DNA of 42,107 nucleotides from Azospirillum halopraeferens DSM 3675 (GTDB lineage Bacteria; Pseudomonadota; Alphaproteobacteria; Azospirillales; Azospirillaceae), in NCBI RefSeq assembly GCF_000429625.1, contig NZ_AUCF01000041.1:1-42107 (forward strand), read 5' to 3'. Positions 8,522 through 16,104 of the stretch are shown here, one piece after another. Below the pieces are notes generated by a model. That model did not search any database, had not been told where the DNA came from, and worked only from the letters and a program-made list of their open reading frames with translations. The first letter of the stretch is position 1. The number at the start of each line of letters is the position of its first letter. A program made the position numbers and the translations under genes.

Positions 8522-9210
8522 CCCTCCGGCCTCAGCACGTAGCCCTCGCCGCGCACGGTGTGCAGGAAGCGCGGCTCGCGCGGGTCGGGCTCGATCTTGC
8601 GGCGCAGGCGGGTCACCTGGACGTCGATGGTGCGCACGTTGCCCGCGACCTTGCTGCGCTCCGTCAGCTCCTCGCGGGTGAAGACGACGCCGGGAGCGGC
8701 GGCGAAGACCCGCAGCAGGCTGGCCTCGGCCGTGGTGAGGCGGATCACCTCCTCGCCGTTGCGCAGTTCGTCCCGGTCGGGGTGGAAGACCAGCCGCCCC
8801 AGGCGGACCGGTTGCGCCGGCGGGTCGGCCGGGCGGGGGGCCTGGCGGCGCAGGATGGAGTTGATGCGCAGCACCAGCTCGCGCGGCTGGAAGGGTTTGG
8901 CCAGATAATCGTCGGCCCCGGCCTCAAGGCCGGCGATGCGGTCGTCCGGCTCGCCGCGGGCGGTCAGCAGCAGGATGGGAACGTCGCTCGCCTTGCGCAG
9001 CGACTCCGTCAGCTCCAGGCCGGATTCGCCGGGCATCATGATGTCGAGCACCAGCAGATCGAAGGCGAGCCCGGCAAGCTTGGCCCGCGCGTCCGCCGCG
9101 TCGCACGCGGTGGTGGCGAGGAACCCGTTCGACGAGAGATAGCGGCGCAGGAGTTCTCGCAGCCGCGTATCGTCGTCCACCACCAGGATGTGAGGCAGAT
9201 CGTCGGTCAT
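8518..9210 (-). CDS. OmpR/PetR-family response regulator
   Basis: 230-residue DNA-binding regulator. The receiver domain 6-120 has the acidic pocket VVDDD, phospho-acceptor D56 (VLDIMMPGESG), switch T83 and K105 (LAKPF). A winged-helix OmpR output domain fills ~138-228, with RTIDVQVTRLRRKIE as recognition helix and FLHTVRGEGYVL as wing. The ATG at 9210 is preferred to an in-frame start at 9234 because the receiver begins a few residues later. The order MarR-type gene, OmpR-type gene recalls petP-petR of Rhodobacter capsulatus (established synteny there); here an EnvZ-type kinase and ldh are added. The upstream gap holds a 119-bp palindromic repeat. Confidence 0.95.
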   Translation of the reverse strand: MTDDLPHILVVDDDTRLRELLRRYLSSNGFLATTACDAADARAKLAGLAFDLLVLDIMMPGESGLELTESLRKASDVPILLLTARGEPDDRIAGLEAGADDYLAKPFQPRELVLRINSILRRQAPRPADPPAQPVRLGRLVFHPDRDELRNGEEVIRLTTAEASLLRVFAAAPGVVFTREELTERSKVAGNVRTIDVQVTRLRRKIEPDPREPRFLHTVRGEGYVLRPEG

Positions 9211-9240
9211 GGCGCGACTATAGCGCGCGCGCATGCCGCT

Positions 9241-9359
9241 CTAAGCAGGTTTTTCCAGTTCGGGCCTCGGGCCCGGCCGGGAAAAACCTGCGGACTCTAT
9301 GGTTTTGCAGGTTTTCCGAGCCCGCCTATCCGTGGGCGGAGTTCGGAAAACCTGCTTAG
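9241..9359. repeat. 119-bp nested inverted-repeat element (two hairpins with matching outer ends)
   Basis: The element begins CTAAGCAGGTTTT and ends with its exact reverse complement AAAACCTGCTTAG. Inside are two hairpins. One is at 9245-9291 with arms GCAGGTTTTTCC and GGAAAAACCTGC. The other is at 9307-9355 with arms GCAGGTTTTCCGA and TCGGAAAACCTGC. Four alternating copies of GCAGGTTTT are therefore present. It fills the gap between the marR stop and the response-regulator start, both on the minus strand, so it would be transcribed as a large folded RNA. It resembles REP/BIME or small MITE-like elements; no target-site duplication or T-tract is evident. Confidence 0.8.
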
Positions 9360-9363
9360 CGCC

Positions 9364-9885
9364 TCACCCCGATCGCTTGACGGCGGCCAGCCGGGCCGCC
9401 GCCGCGGGCGTCGCGAAGCGGGTCCGGTCCTCCTCATCCAGCATGCCCAGCATCACCTTGCGGAAGCCCTCCACCGCCTCGGCCCCGGCCATGCGGTAGG
9501 CGCGGGCGATGCGCTGGCGCTGGGTCTCCGACAGCTCCCGTTCCAGGTCCACACCCTTGTCGGTCAGCTCCAGCAGGCGCTGGCGGCGGTCGCGCACACC
9601 CGTGGTCTGGTTGATGTAGCCCTGGCGGACCAGCTCCCCCAGCACGCGCGACAGGCTCTGTTTGGTGATCCGCAGGATCGCCAGCAGGTCCGAGACGGTG
9701 ATCCGCGGATGGCGGCCGACAAAGTAGATGACACGGTGGTGCGCCCGGCCGAAGCCGAGCTTGGCCAGGATCTCGTCGGGTTCGGCGGTGAACTCCCGAT
9801 ACGCATAGAACAGCAGTTCCATGCCCGTGCGCAGTTCCTCCTCGCGAAGGAATAGCTGATTCACCCCTGCTTTTATGTCAGCCAT
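9364..9885 (-). CDS. MarR-family transcriptional regulator (PetP-like)
   Basis: 173-residue dimeric winged-helix regulator. The N-terminal dimer helix (REEELRTGMELLFYAYREF) is followed by a helix-turn-helix ITVSDLLAILRITKQSLSRVLGE (split here by reading: ITVSDLLAIL then RITKQSLSRV). A wing with VRDRRQRLLELT and a C-terminal dimerisation helix complete it. The QSLSRVL recognition helix and DRR wing are standard for the family. Start ATG at 9885 is chosen because the protein aligns from MADIKAG; an upstream frame to 10002 runs into the ilvE start region. It is divergent from ilvE (119 bp apart) and upstream of the OmpR/EnvZ pair, matching petP of the petPR arrangement. Ligand and targets are unknown. 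Confidence 0.9.
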   Translation of the reverse strand: MADIKAGVNQLFLREEELRTGMELLFYAYREFTAEPDEILAKLGFGRAHHRVIYFVGRHPRITVSDLLAILRITKQSLSRVLGELVRQGYINQTTGVRDRRQRLLELTDKGVDLERELSETQRQRIARAYRMAGAEAVEGFRKVMLGMLDEEDRTRFATPAAAARLAAVKRSG

Positions 9886-10004
9886 GTTGACGTGATCGGT
9901 ATGGAATGTTACCAGTGAGGCGGCGGTTGAGACATAATCGAACAAGCTGGTTCCGGCAACACACAACCGCGCGCCGGCCCGGAGCACTGTGAGGAAAAGC
10001 ACCC

Positions 10005-10904
10005 ATGGCCATCATCCCCTTCGACGACCGTGACGGCACGATCTGGTATGACGGCGCGCTGGTTCCCTGGCGCGAGGCGAAGCTGCACGTGCTGTCACAC
10101 GGCCTGCATTACGCAAGCTGTGTATTCGAAGGCGAGCGGGTTTACAACGGCACCGTCTTCAAACTGACCGAACACAGCGAACGTTTGGTCCGGTCGGCGG
10201 AGATTCTCGGCTTTCACATTCCCTGGAGCGTGGCCGACATCGACGCGGCGACCGAGGCGGTGGTGCGTTCGACGGGTCTCAGCGACGCCTATGTCCGTCC
10301 CGTGGCGTGGCGTGGCAGCGAGATGATGGGCGTGTCCGCCCAGAACAACAAGATCCATCTGGCGATCGCCGCGTGGGAGTGGCCCAGCTACTTCACCCCC
10401 GAATCGAAGATGGCGGGCATCCGCCTGATGTGGGCGCCCTGGCGCCGGCCGGCCCCCGACACCGCCCCGGTCGCCTCCAAGGCGGCCGGCCTTTACATGA
10501 TCTGTACCCTGTCAAAGCACGCGGCCGAGCAGCAGGGGTACCAGGACGCCCTGATGCTGGACTACCGCGGCCTGCTGGCGGAGGCCACGGGAGCCAACCT
10601 GTTCCTGGTCATCGACGGGAAGATCCACACGCCGACGCCCGACTGCTTCCTGGACGGCATCACCCGGCGCACGGTCATCGGCCTGGCCCGGGCCCGCGGC
10701 CTGGAGGTGATCGAACGCGCCATCCGCCCGGAGGAGCTGGCGGACGCGCAGGAGGTGTTCATCACCGGCACCGCCGCCGAGGTGACGCCGGTTGGTGGGA
10801 TCGGCGAGCACCGGTTCACCCCCGGTCGGGTGTGCGAGGCACTGATCAGGGACTACGACGCCCTGGTCCGCTCCCCCGGGGCGTCCGCCGCCGCCGCGGC
10901 CTGA
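10005..10904 (+). CDS. ilvE: Branched-chain amino acid aminotransferase
   Basis: 299-residue fold-type IV PLP enzyme transferring amino groups between glutamate and the 2-keto acids of leucine, isoleucine and valine. Start region IWYDGALVPWREAKLHVLSH and GLHYASCVFEGERVY are diagnostic. The PLP lysine is K159 in VASKAAGLY. The signature EATGANLFLV and ITGTAAEVTPV (phosphate and substrate binding) follow at the expected places. Length is close to E. coli IlvE (309). The ATG has a GAGGAAA site 6-8 bases upstream. Divergent from marR, so the MarR protein might regulate it (inference). The gene is followed by tandem hairpin repeats and converges with rne. Confidence 0.95.
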   Translation: MAIIPFDDRDGTIWYDGALVPWREAKLHVLSHGLHYASCVFEGERVYNGTVFKLTEHSERLVRSAEILGFHIPWSVADIDAATEAVVRSTGLSDAYVRPVAWRGSEMMGVSAQNNKIHLAIAAWEWPSYFTPESKMAGIRLMWAPWRRPAPDTAPVASKAAGLYMICTLSKHAAEQQGYQDALMLDYRGLLAEATGANLFLVIDGKIHTPTPDCFLDGITRRTVIGLARARGLEVIERAIRPEELADAQEVFITGTAAEVTPVGGIGEHRFTPGRVCEALIRDYDALVRSPGASAAAAA

Positions 10905-10926
10905 GCCACCCGGGGACAGGCGTACC

Positions 10927-11025
10927 GGAACGAAGACGGGAGGCATCCTGCGGTGCCTCGGAACGACGACGGGAGGCACCTTGCGGTGCCTCGGAACGAC
11001 GACGGGAGGCACCTTGCGGTGCCTC
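10927..11025. repeat. Three tandem 33-bp hairpin repeats between ilvE and rne
   Basis: Three direct copies of a 33-bp unit occupy 10927-10959, 10960-10992 and 10993-11025. Copies 2 and 3 are identical; copy 1 differs at a few bases. Each unit contains a palindrome with arms GAGGCACC and GGTGCCTC around a TTGC loop. There are no spacers, so it is not CRISPR. It sits between two convergent genes, where it could end transcription from both sides. Confidence 0.85.
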
Positions 11026-11036
11026 CCTTTGTCGTC
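10998..11036. terminator. Extended hairpin, likely bidirectional terminator of ilvE and rne
   Basis: The third repeat unit joins its right flank into a longer palindrome: GACGACGGGAGGCACC, loop TTGC, then GGTGCCTCCC, TTT and GTCGTC. The stem is 10 bp plus an outer 6-bp stem after a 3-base bulge. It lies 94 bp after the ilvE stop and 22 bp after the rne stop on the other strand. No long T-run follows, so efficiency is uncertain. Confidence 0.5.
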
Positions 11037-11057
11037 TCGGAGCGTCGTTGCCCGGGC

Positions 11058-14000
11058 TCAGCGTGCCCACCAGCCGCGGCGGGGCCGCTGGGGGGTGGTG
11101 TCGCCGGAGTCGGCCGCGGCCGCTTCCGGCTCGGGCGCCGCCGTGTCGCCGGCATCCGGCGTCGCCGGTTCCGCCGGCAGCGTGGCCTGCGGGGCTTCCG
11201 CGGCCGCGGCTGCCTTTTTGCGTGAGCGGGCCGGGGCCTTCTTCGGCTTCGGCGCCTCCTCGGCGGGTGCGGCGGATTCCGCCGGCAGCGTGGCCTGCGG
11301 TGCTTCCGCCGCGGCGGCTGCCTTCTTGCGCGAGCGGGCCGGGGCCTTCTTCGGCTTCGGCGCCTCCTCGGCGGCGGCGGGCTCGGTCACCGGCAGGTCG
11401 GCCTGCGGGGCCTCGACCGGCTCCGCTGCCTTCTTGCGCGAGCGGGCCGGAGCCTTGGCCGCCTTGACCGGCTTGGCCTCCGCCTTGGCCTCCGCCGGGG
11501 CCGCCTTCGCGGCAGCGGCCTTGGCCGGAGCCTTGCGGCGCGCCTTCGGCTTGGCCTCCGCGGCGGCGACGGGCGGCGTTTCGGCGGCCGCCTCGGGTTC
11601 AGCCTCCGCGTCTGCCGCCGCCACGTTCGCCTCTTCGGCGACGTCCGCCTCCACCGGCGCGTTGTCCTGCGCCGGGGCGGTGGGTTCGTCAGCGGCCGGG
11701 GACTCGCCGGTCAGTATCCAATCGAAGTCGATCGGCTCCAGGTTTGCGGCCGGGGCGGGTTCCGGGTTAGCCGGCTGCGGCACGCCACCGGCAGCCTCCG
11801 CCTCTTCCCCTTCGCCGGCGGTCTCGCCGGGCAGCCCCTCTTCACGGCGGGCCCGGCGCCGGCCGCCCCGCTTGCCGCGGCGGCGCTTCTTGCGTGCGGC
11901 GTCACCCTCGGCGTCGTCCTCACCGGCGAATTCGGCGGACTCGCCCTCCTCCCCGTCGCCGGTCGCAGCCTCGTCCGGAGCGGCGGCTTCGGCTTCGCCC
12001 GGCGCGTCGACGAACTCGCCTTCTCCGGCGGCTTCGGCGGCCTCGCCCTCGCCGGGCATGCCGGTCCGGGTCTCCGGCCCCTCGCGGTCGCGGTTGCGGC
12101 CACGGCGGCGCCGGCGGCGGCGGCGGCGCTCCTGATCGCCGGTCTCACCGGCTTCGGCGGTCGCCTCGCCCGGCTCCTCGGCGGTCTCGGCCTCCTCGCG
12201 GGCCTCCGTTTCGGCCTCCTCGGCCTCGGCGGCGAGTTGGCGGTCGGTCTCGGCCATGACGCGATCGGCGCTGACCAGCGGCCCACCCTCGTCACCGGCC
12301 TGGCGCGCCTTGACGCGTTCGAGCCGCAGTTCCGGCGCGATCAGCGTGTCGTCGGCCTGGACCTGCACGCGGAAGCCGTACTTGGCTTCGATGCGGATGA
12401 GGTCGTTGCGCTTCTGGTTGAGGATGTACAGCGCGATCGCCGTCGGCACGGCCACCGTGATCTCGGCGGAGCGCTTGCGGATGCCCTCCTCCTCGATGGC
12501 GCGCAGCACGTGCAGGGACGAGGATTCCACCGAGCGGATGACGCCGGTGCCGGAGCAGTGCGGGCAGCGCTCGAAGTTGGTTTCCAGCAGCGACGGGCGC
12601 AGGCGCTGGCGCGACAGCTCCATCAGGCCGAACGGCGAGATGCGGCCGAGCTGGATGCGCGCCCGGTCGGTCTTCATCGCCTCCTTCAGGCGGCGTTCGA
12701 CCGCGGCGTTGTTGCGCGACTCCTCCATGTCAATGAAGTCGATGACGATCAGACCCGCCAGGTCGCGCAGGCGGAGCTGGCGCGCCACCTCCTCCGCCGC
12801 TTCCAGGTTGGTCTTGAACGCCGTCTCCTCGATGTTGCGCTCGCGCGTCGACTTGCCGGAGTTGACGTCGATGGCGACCAGCGCCTCGGTCGGGTTGATG
12901 ACGATGTAGCCGCCCGAGCGGAGCTGCACCACCGGGCTGTGGATCGCGTCGATCTGGCCTTCCACCTGATAGCGGTGGAACAGCGGGATCTGTTCGTTCC
13001 GATAGAGCTGCACCCGCTTGGTGTGGGTCGGCATCAGCATGCGCATGAAGTCGCGCGCGGTGTTGAAGCCGGTCTCGCCCTCCACCCACATCTCGTCGAT
13101 GTCGTCGGCGTAGAGGTCGCGGATGGCGCGCTTGATCAGGTTTGCCTCTTCATAGATGAGGCAGGGCGCGCTGGACTTCAGCGTCTGCTCGCGGATGTCG
13201 TCCCACAGACGCAGCAGGTATTCCAGATCGCGCTTGATCTCCTGGCGGGAGCGCTCCAGGCCGGCGGTGCGCAGGATGACCGCCATGCCGTCGGGAATGT
13301 CGAGGTCGGAGAGGATCTCCTTCAGCCGCTTGCGATCCGCCGGGTTGGTGATCTTGCGGCTGATGCCGCCGCCGCGCCCGGTGTTGGGCATCAGCACGCA
13401 GAAGCGGCCGGGCAGCGACAGGTAGGTGGTGAGGGCCGCACCCTTGTTGCCGCGCTCCTCCTTGGTGACCTGGACCAGCATGATCTGCCGGCGCTTGATC
13501 ACTTCCTGGATCTTGTAGGAGCGCAAGGGGCGGGCGCGGCGGCGGCGCGCATCCTCGGCGTCGTCGCCGCCGACCACGTCCAGGTTCTCGCCGGCACCGG
13601 GGGTCGGGGCCGCGCCGGTTTCGTCGTCGTCGCCGTCGGGGCCGGCGATGGGCGACGGCATGGGAGAGACGCGCTCGCTCAGCTCGTCGGGCTGGATCGC
13701 GTCGGCCAGGGTGGCGCTGCCGCTGCCGCCCACCTCGCTGTCGTCACCGGAAGCCGACCCGGCGTCGGCGAAGTCGCTCTCGCCTTCACCCTCGCCGGTG
13801 GTGTCGCGGCCGCGCTCGTCCGCCTCGTCGGGGGACTCGTCGGCCTCGCGCTCGGCGCGGGCCTCCGCCTGCTCGCTCAACCGCCGCTCCTCGGCCAGCA
13901 GCGCCTGCCGGTCGGCCATCGGGATGCGGTAGTAGTCGGGGTGGATTTCCGAGAAGGCCAGGAAGCCGTGGCGGTTCCCGCCGTACTCCACGAAGGCCGC

Positions 14001-14165
14001 CTGCAGTGACGGTTCGACCCGTGTCACCTTGGCGAGGTAGATGTTACCCTTGAGCTGCTTCCTGGAGGCGATTTCGAAGTCTAGGTCTTCGAGCTTGTTT
14101 CCATTGAGCACGGCGACCCGGGTTTCTTCCGGGTGCGTCGCGTCAATCAGCATTCGTTTTGTCAT
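11058..14165 (-). CDS. rne: Ribonuclease E with acidic S1 insert and repeated Arg/Lys/Ala-rich tail
   Basis: 1035-residue endoribonuclease that starts mRNA decay, processes rRNA/tRNA and scaffolds the degradosome. It opens with MTKRMLIDATHPEETRVAV and has an S1 domain split by an acidic, low-complexity insert at ~88-212. The RNase H-like and DNase I-like catalytic parts carry metal-binding D433 (AIDVNSGKST) and D476 (VIDFIDMEE), matching E. coli D303 and D346. The Zn-link is CPHCSGTG at 534. After ~650 comes a disordered tail with an Arg9-type patch (RRRRRRRRRGRNRDRE), acidic blocks and three 36-residue repeats. The extreme C-terminus RPRRGWWAR matches the PNPase-binding GWW peptide known from Caulobacter RNase E. 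It is preceded by a ~350-nt leader, as is usual for autoregulated rne. Confidence 0.96.
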   Translation of the reverse strand: MTKRMLIDATHPEETRVAVLNGNKLEDLDFEIASRKQLKGNIYLAKVTRVEPSLQAAFVEYGGNRHGFLAFSEIHPDYYRIPMADRQALLAEERRLSEQAEARAEREADESPDEADERGRDTTGEGEGESDFADAGSASGDDSEVGGSGSATLADAIQPDELSERVSPMPSPIAGPDGDDDETGAAPTPGAGENLDVVGGDDAEDARRRRARPLRSYKIQEVIKRRQIMLVQVTKEERGNKGAALTTYLSLPGRFCVLMPNTGRGGGISRKITNPADRKRLKEILSDLDIPDGMAVILRTAGLERSRQEIKRDLEYLLRLWDDIREQTLKSSAPCLIYEEANLIKRAIRDLYADDIDEMWVEGETGFNTARDFMRMLMPTHTKRVQLYRNEQIPLFHRYQVEGQIDAIHSPVVQLRSGGYIVINPTEALVAIDVNSGKSTRERNIEETAFKTNLEAAEEVARQLRLRDLAGLIVIDFIDMEESRNNAAVERRLKEAMKTDRARIQLGRISPFGLMELSRQRLRPSLLETNFERCPHCSGTGVIRSVESSSLHVLRAIEEEGIRKRSAEITVAVPTAIALYILNQKRNDLIRIEAKYGFRVQVQADDTLIAPELRLERVKARQAGDEGGPLVSADRVMAETDRQLAAEAEEAETEAREEAETAEEPGEATAEAGETGDQERRRRRRRRRGRNRDREGPETRTGMPGEGEAAEAAGEGEFVDAPGEAEAAAPDEAATGDGEEGESAEFAGEDDAEGDAARKKRRRGKRGGRRRARREEGLPGETAGEGEEAEAAGGVPQPANPEPAPAANLEPIDFDWILTGESPAADEPTAPAQDNAPVEADVAEEANVAAADAEAEPEAAAETPPVAAAEAKPKARRKAPAKAAAAKAAPAEAKAEAKPVKAAKAPARSRKKAAEPVEAPQADLPVTEPAAAEEAPKPKKAPARSRKKAAAAAEAPQATLPAESAAPAEEAPKPKKAPARSRKKAAAAAEAPQATLPAEPATPDAGDTAAPEPEAAAADSGDTTPQRPRRGWWAR
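11169..11492 (-). repeat. Three in-frame 108-bp repeats in the RNase E tail
   Basis: The block repeats with a period of 108 bp (36 codons); the unit start recurs at 11169, 11277 and, more diverged, 11385. The encoded unit (residues ~892-999) carries KPKKAPARSRKKAA and AEAPQATLPAE. The two copies nearest the C-terminus are almost identical and the most N-terminal one is diverged, suggesting recent duplication. Each copy supplies one basic RSRKK patch, plausibly for RNA binding. Confidence 0.85.
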
Positions 14166-14570
14166 TCAAGATCCCCATGACGCGCCCGGCCAGTCCGCGC
14201 GACCGACGGACGGGGCGAAGCGTCATCGCTCTGGCGAAGCGTGCGGCGCCGGCAACGGGGCATCGAACGGCGCTGTCGCGAGCTGCCAGGACGTCCCGGG
14301 TTCGATCGCCGGACCCCGGCCTCATCAACCGGGATCAGCTTCAAGGTTTCTCCTCTTCCGCCGCGGAATCCGTCGGCGCCAAACACGTGACGAGGGTCGG
14401 AAAGGCTGTTCGCGGCCCGCCCCATCCCGTGCTCGACGCCCCCCGCCCCTTGACCGTTCCCCTTCGGGACCGCTCACGGCGCGCATTGGCGAATCGCGGC
14501 ATGTCGCATCGCTACCATAGACAAGCACGGGCACCCGTACAATAAAGGAATTGGATTTGCATGCGGTTCG
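14166..14570 (-). other. 405-bp gene-free leader region upstream of rne
   Basis: No convincing coding frame is seen here on either strand. It lies between the stop of the small unrecognised gene (14571) and the rne start, and would be the rne 5' untranslated region if the promoter at 14514-14542 is used. Long rne leaders mediate autoregulation in E. coli (established there). I could not pick out a clear hp2-like stem by eye. Confidence 0.6.
14514..14542 (-). promoter_or_regulatory. Candidate sigma-70 promoter for rne
   Basis: Read on the minus strand, TTGTAC (14542-14537), a 17-base spacer and TATGGT (14519-14514) resemble a sigma-70 promoter. It would start transcription near 14507, giving a leader of about 340 nt, similar in length to the 361-nt E. 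coli rne leader. Motif match only. Confidence 0.4.
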
Positions 14571-15014
14571 CTAATCCGTACGCATCCCGCCGCCGCCGGT
14601 GCCTCCGGCGAGCCAGGCGGTGCACGCCGCCACCGGGTCGCGCGCGCCGCGCAGGTCGAGCGGTTCGGGCAGGGCGCGCAGCACCACCGCTCCCGATGCC
14701 GCCGCGATGTCGGCCAGCCGGTCGGCGGCGGCGGGGGAGCCGCGGAACAGCAGGTGGCGCACGCCCGCCGCCAGCGCCCCCTGCGCCTCGCCGGCCCGGT
14801 CGCCGCAATCCAGCACGGCCGCGACCGGAACGTCCGGGTAGCCGGACGCCGCCCGTTCCGCGACGCGGCGCAGCCACAGGGCACCCGCACCCGGTGGCGC
14901 GCACAGGGCGACCCCCATGCCGAGCGCTCGGGCGGCGGCCAGCGCGGCGCGGGCGTCGTCCGGTCCGTGGATGCGCACGGGGCGCGAAAAAAGGATGGCG
15001 TTGATGTCCGTCAT
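14571..15014 (-). CDS. Unrecognised small alpha/beta protein
   Basis: 147-residue protein I cannot assign to a named family. It reads as alternating strands and helices: MTDINAILFSRPVRIHGPDD, LAAARALGMGVALCAPPG, VPVAAVLDCGDRAGEAQGAL, VRHLLFRG and SGAVVLRALPEP. This looks like a small Rossmann- or TIM-type alpha/beta fragment. There is no signal peptide or membrane segment. An in-frame ATG at 15029 is also possible, but MTDINAIL at 15014 begins just before the first strand. I have a vague memory of similar hypothetical proteins beside rne in Azospirillum-like genomes (recollection, not verified). It is divergent from the efflux adaptor gene at 15082 and upstream of rne on the same strand. Confidence 0.7.
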   Translation of the reverse strand: MTDINAILFSRPVRIHGPDDARAALAAARALGMGVALCAPPGAGALWLRRVAERAASGYPDVPVAAVLDCGDRAGEAQGALAAGVRHLLFRGSPAAADRLADIAAASGAVVLRALPEPLDLRGARDPVAACTAWLAGGTGGGGMRTD

Positions 15015-15081
15015 GGCGGTGGCGGGCATGCTACCCTATCCGGGCCTCCCGAGGCAGCCCGTTCCCGACGACGCATCCCGC

Positions 15082-16101
15082 ATGGCCCGACCCGTCCGAA
15101 TCCTGTTTCCCCTCGTGATCCTGCTGGCGGCCGCGGCCGCGGGAGGCACGGCCCTGTGGTGGAGCGCGCTGCCGCCGGTCGTGCGTCTGGCCGGCGTGGA
15201 GCGGGGGCCGGCGGTGGAGGCGGTGTATGCCACCGGGACGGTGGAGCCGGTGCACTGGGCGCGCGTGGAGTCCCTGGTCTCGGCCCGCATCGAGGAGGTG
15301 CTGGTGCGCGACGGCGAGGCGGTGCGCCGCGGCCAGCTCCTGGCCCGCCTGGACGATGCCGAGGCGCAGGCCCACCTGCGGGAGCTGGAGGCGCGGGCCC
15401 GTTTCCTGCAATCCGAGGTTGATCGTCAGCAGGAGCTGTCCCGCCGCGGCGTGGCCAGCGCCGCCGCCTATGAACGCGCGGTCAGCGAGCTGGCCCAGGT
15501 GCGCGCCGCCATCGGCGCCCAGCGCGAGGCGCTGGCCCGCTACGAACTGGTGGCCCCCATCGACGGGGTGGTGCTGCGCCGCGACGCGGAGATCGGCGAC
15601 ATCGTCCGCACGGCCGCGTCCAGGGTGCTGTTCACGGTGGGCCGCACCGTGCCCCTGTGGGCGGTGGTGGAGGTGGACGAGGAGGACATGCCCCGCGTCC
15701 GCACCGGGCTGACCGCCCTGATCAAGGCCGACGCCTTTCCCGGCCGGGCGCTGGACGGGCGGGTGGGGGAGTTCACGCCCATGGGCGATCCGGTGAACAA
15801 GAGCTACCGCGTGCGCATCGCCCTTCCCGACGACACGCCGCTGCTGATCGGCATGACGGTGGAGGCCAACATCATCACCCGCCGCGCCGACGACGCCCTT
15901 CTGGTGCCGGAGGGGGCGGTGGCGGCCGGCCGCGTCTTCGTGATCGAAGACGGCGTCGCCCGGGCGCGGTCGGTGGAGGTCGGCGTGGTGGGCAACGGCC
16001 GGGCCGAGATCCGCGCCGGGCTCAGCGGCGACGAACGGGTGGTGGCGGCCCCGCCGGCCGGTCTGGCGGACGGCATGCCCGTGCGCCTGCGGGAGTCGTG
16101 A
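15082..16101 (+). CDS. MacA/HlyD-type periplasmic adaptor of an ABC exporter
   Basis: 339-residue membrane-fusion protein linking an inner-membrane ABC transporter to the outer membrane. One N-terminal membrane anchor (~7-26, ILFPLVILLAAAAAGG), a lipoyl/barrel-sandwich domain (VSARIEEVLVRDGEAVRRGQ and APIDGVVLRRDAEIGDIV), a short alpha-helical hairpin between them, a beta-barrel (~200-260) and a membrane-proximal domain are visible. Start at 15082 is preferred since the membrane anchor follows immediately; an upstream ATG at 15028 would add an unsupported extension. It is followed after 3 bp by the permease and then the ATPase, so the three form one operon. The hairpin is short, so any outer-membrane partner must be encoded elsewhere. 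Confidence 0.92.
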   Translation: MARPVRILFPLVILLAAAAAGGTALWWSALPPVVRLAGVERGPAVEAVYATGTVEPVHWARVESLVSARIEEVLVRDGEAVRRGQLLARLDDAEAQAHLRELEARARFLQSEVDRQQELSRRGVASAAAYERAVSELAQVRAAIGAQREALARYELVAPIDGVVLRRDAEIGDIVRTAASRVLFTVGRTVPLWAVVEVDEEDMPRVRTGLTALIKADAFPGRALDGRVGEFTPMGDPVNKSYRVRIALPDDTPLLIGMTVEANIITRRADDALLVPEGAVAAGRVFVIEDGVARARSVEVGVVGNGRAEIRAGLSGDERVVAAPPAGLADGMPVRLRES

Positions 16102-16104
16102 GCC

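Noticed and set aside
6239..8542. Long plus-strand open frame over ldh and the sensor kinase
   Set aside because: Opposite two well-supported genes and its product has biased composition with no motifs.
9241..9359. Simple rho-independent terminator of marR
   Set aside because: No T-run follows on the minus strand and the nested four-motif structure exceeds a terminator; kept as a repeat instead.
10927..11025. CRISPR array
   Set aside because: Three direct repeats follow each other with no spacers and no cas genes; each is an internal hairpin.
12237..14009. Plus-strand open frame antisense to rne
   Set aside because: Shadow of the acidic/basic repeats and catalytic part of RNase E.
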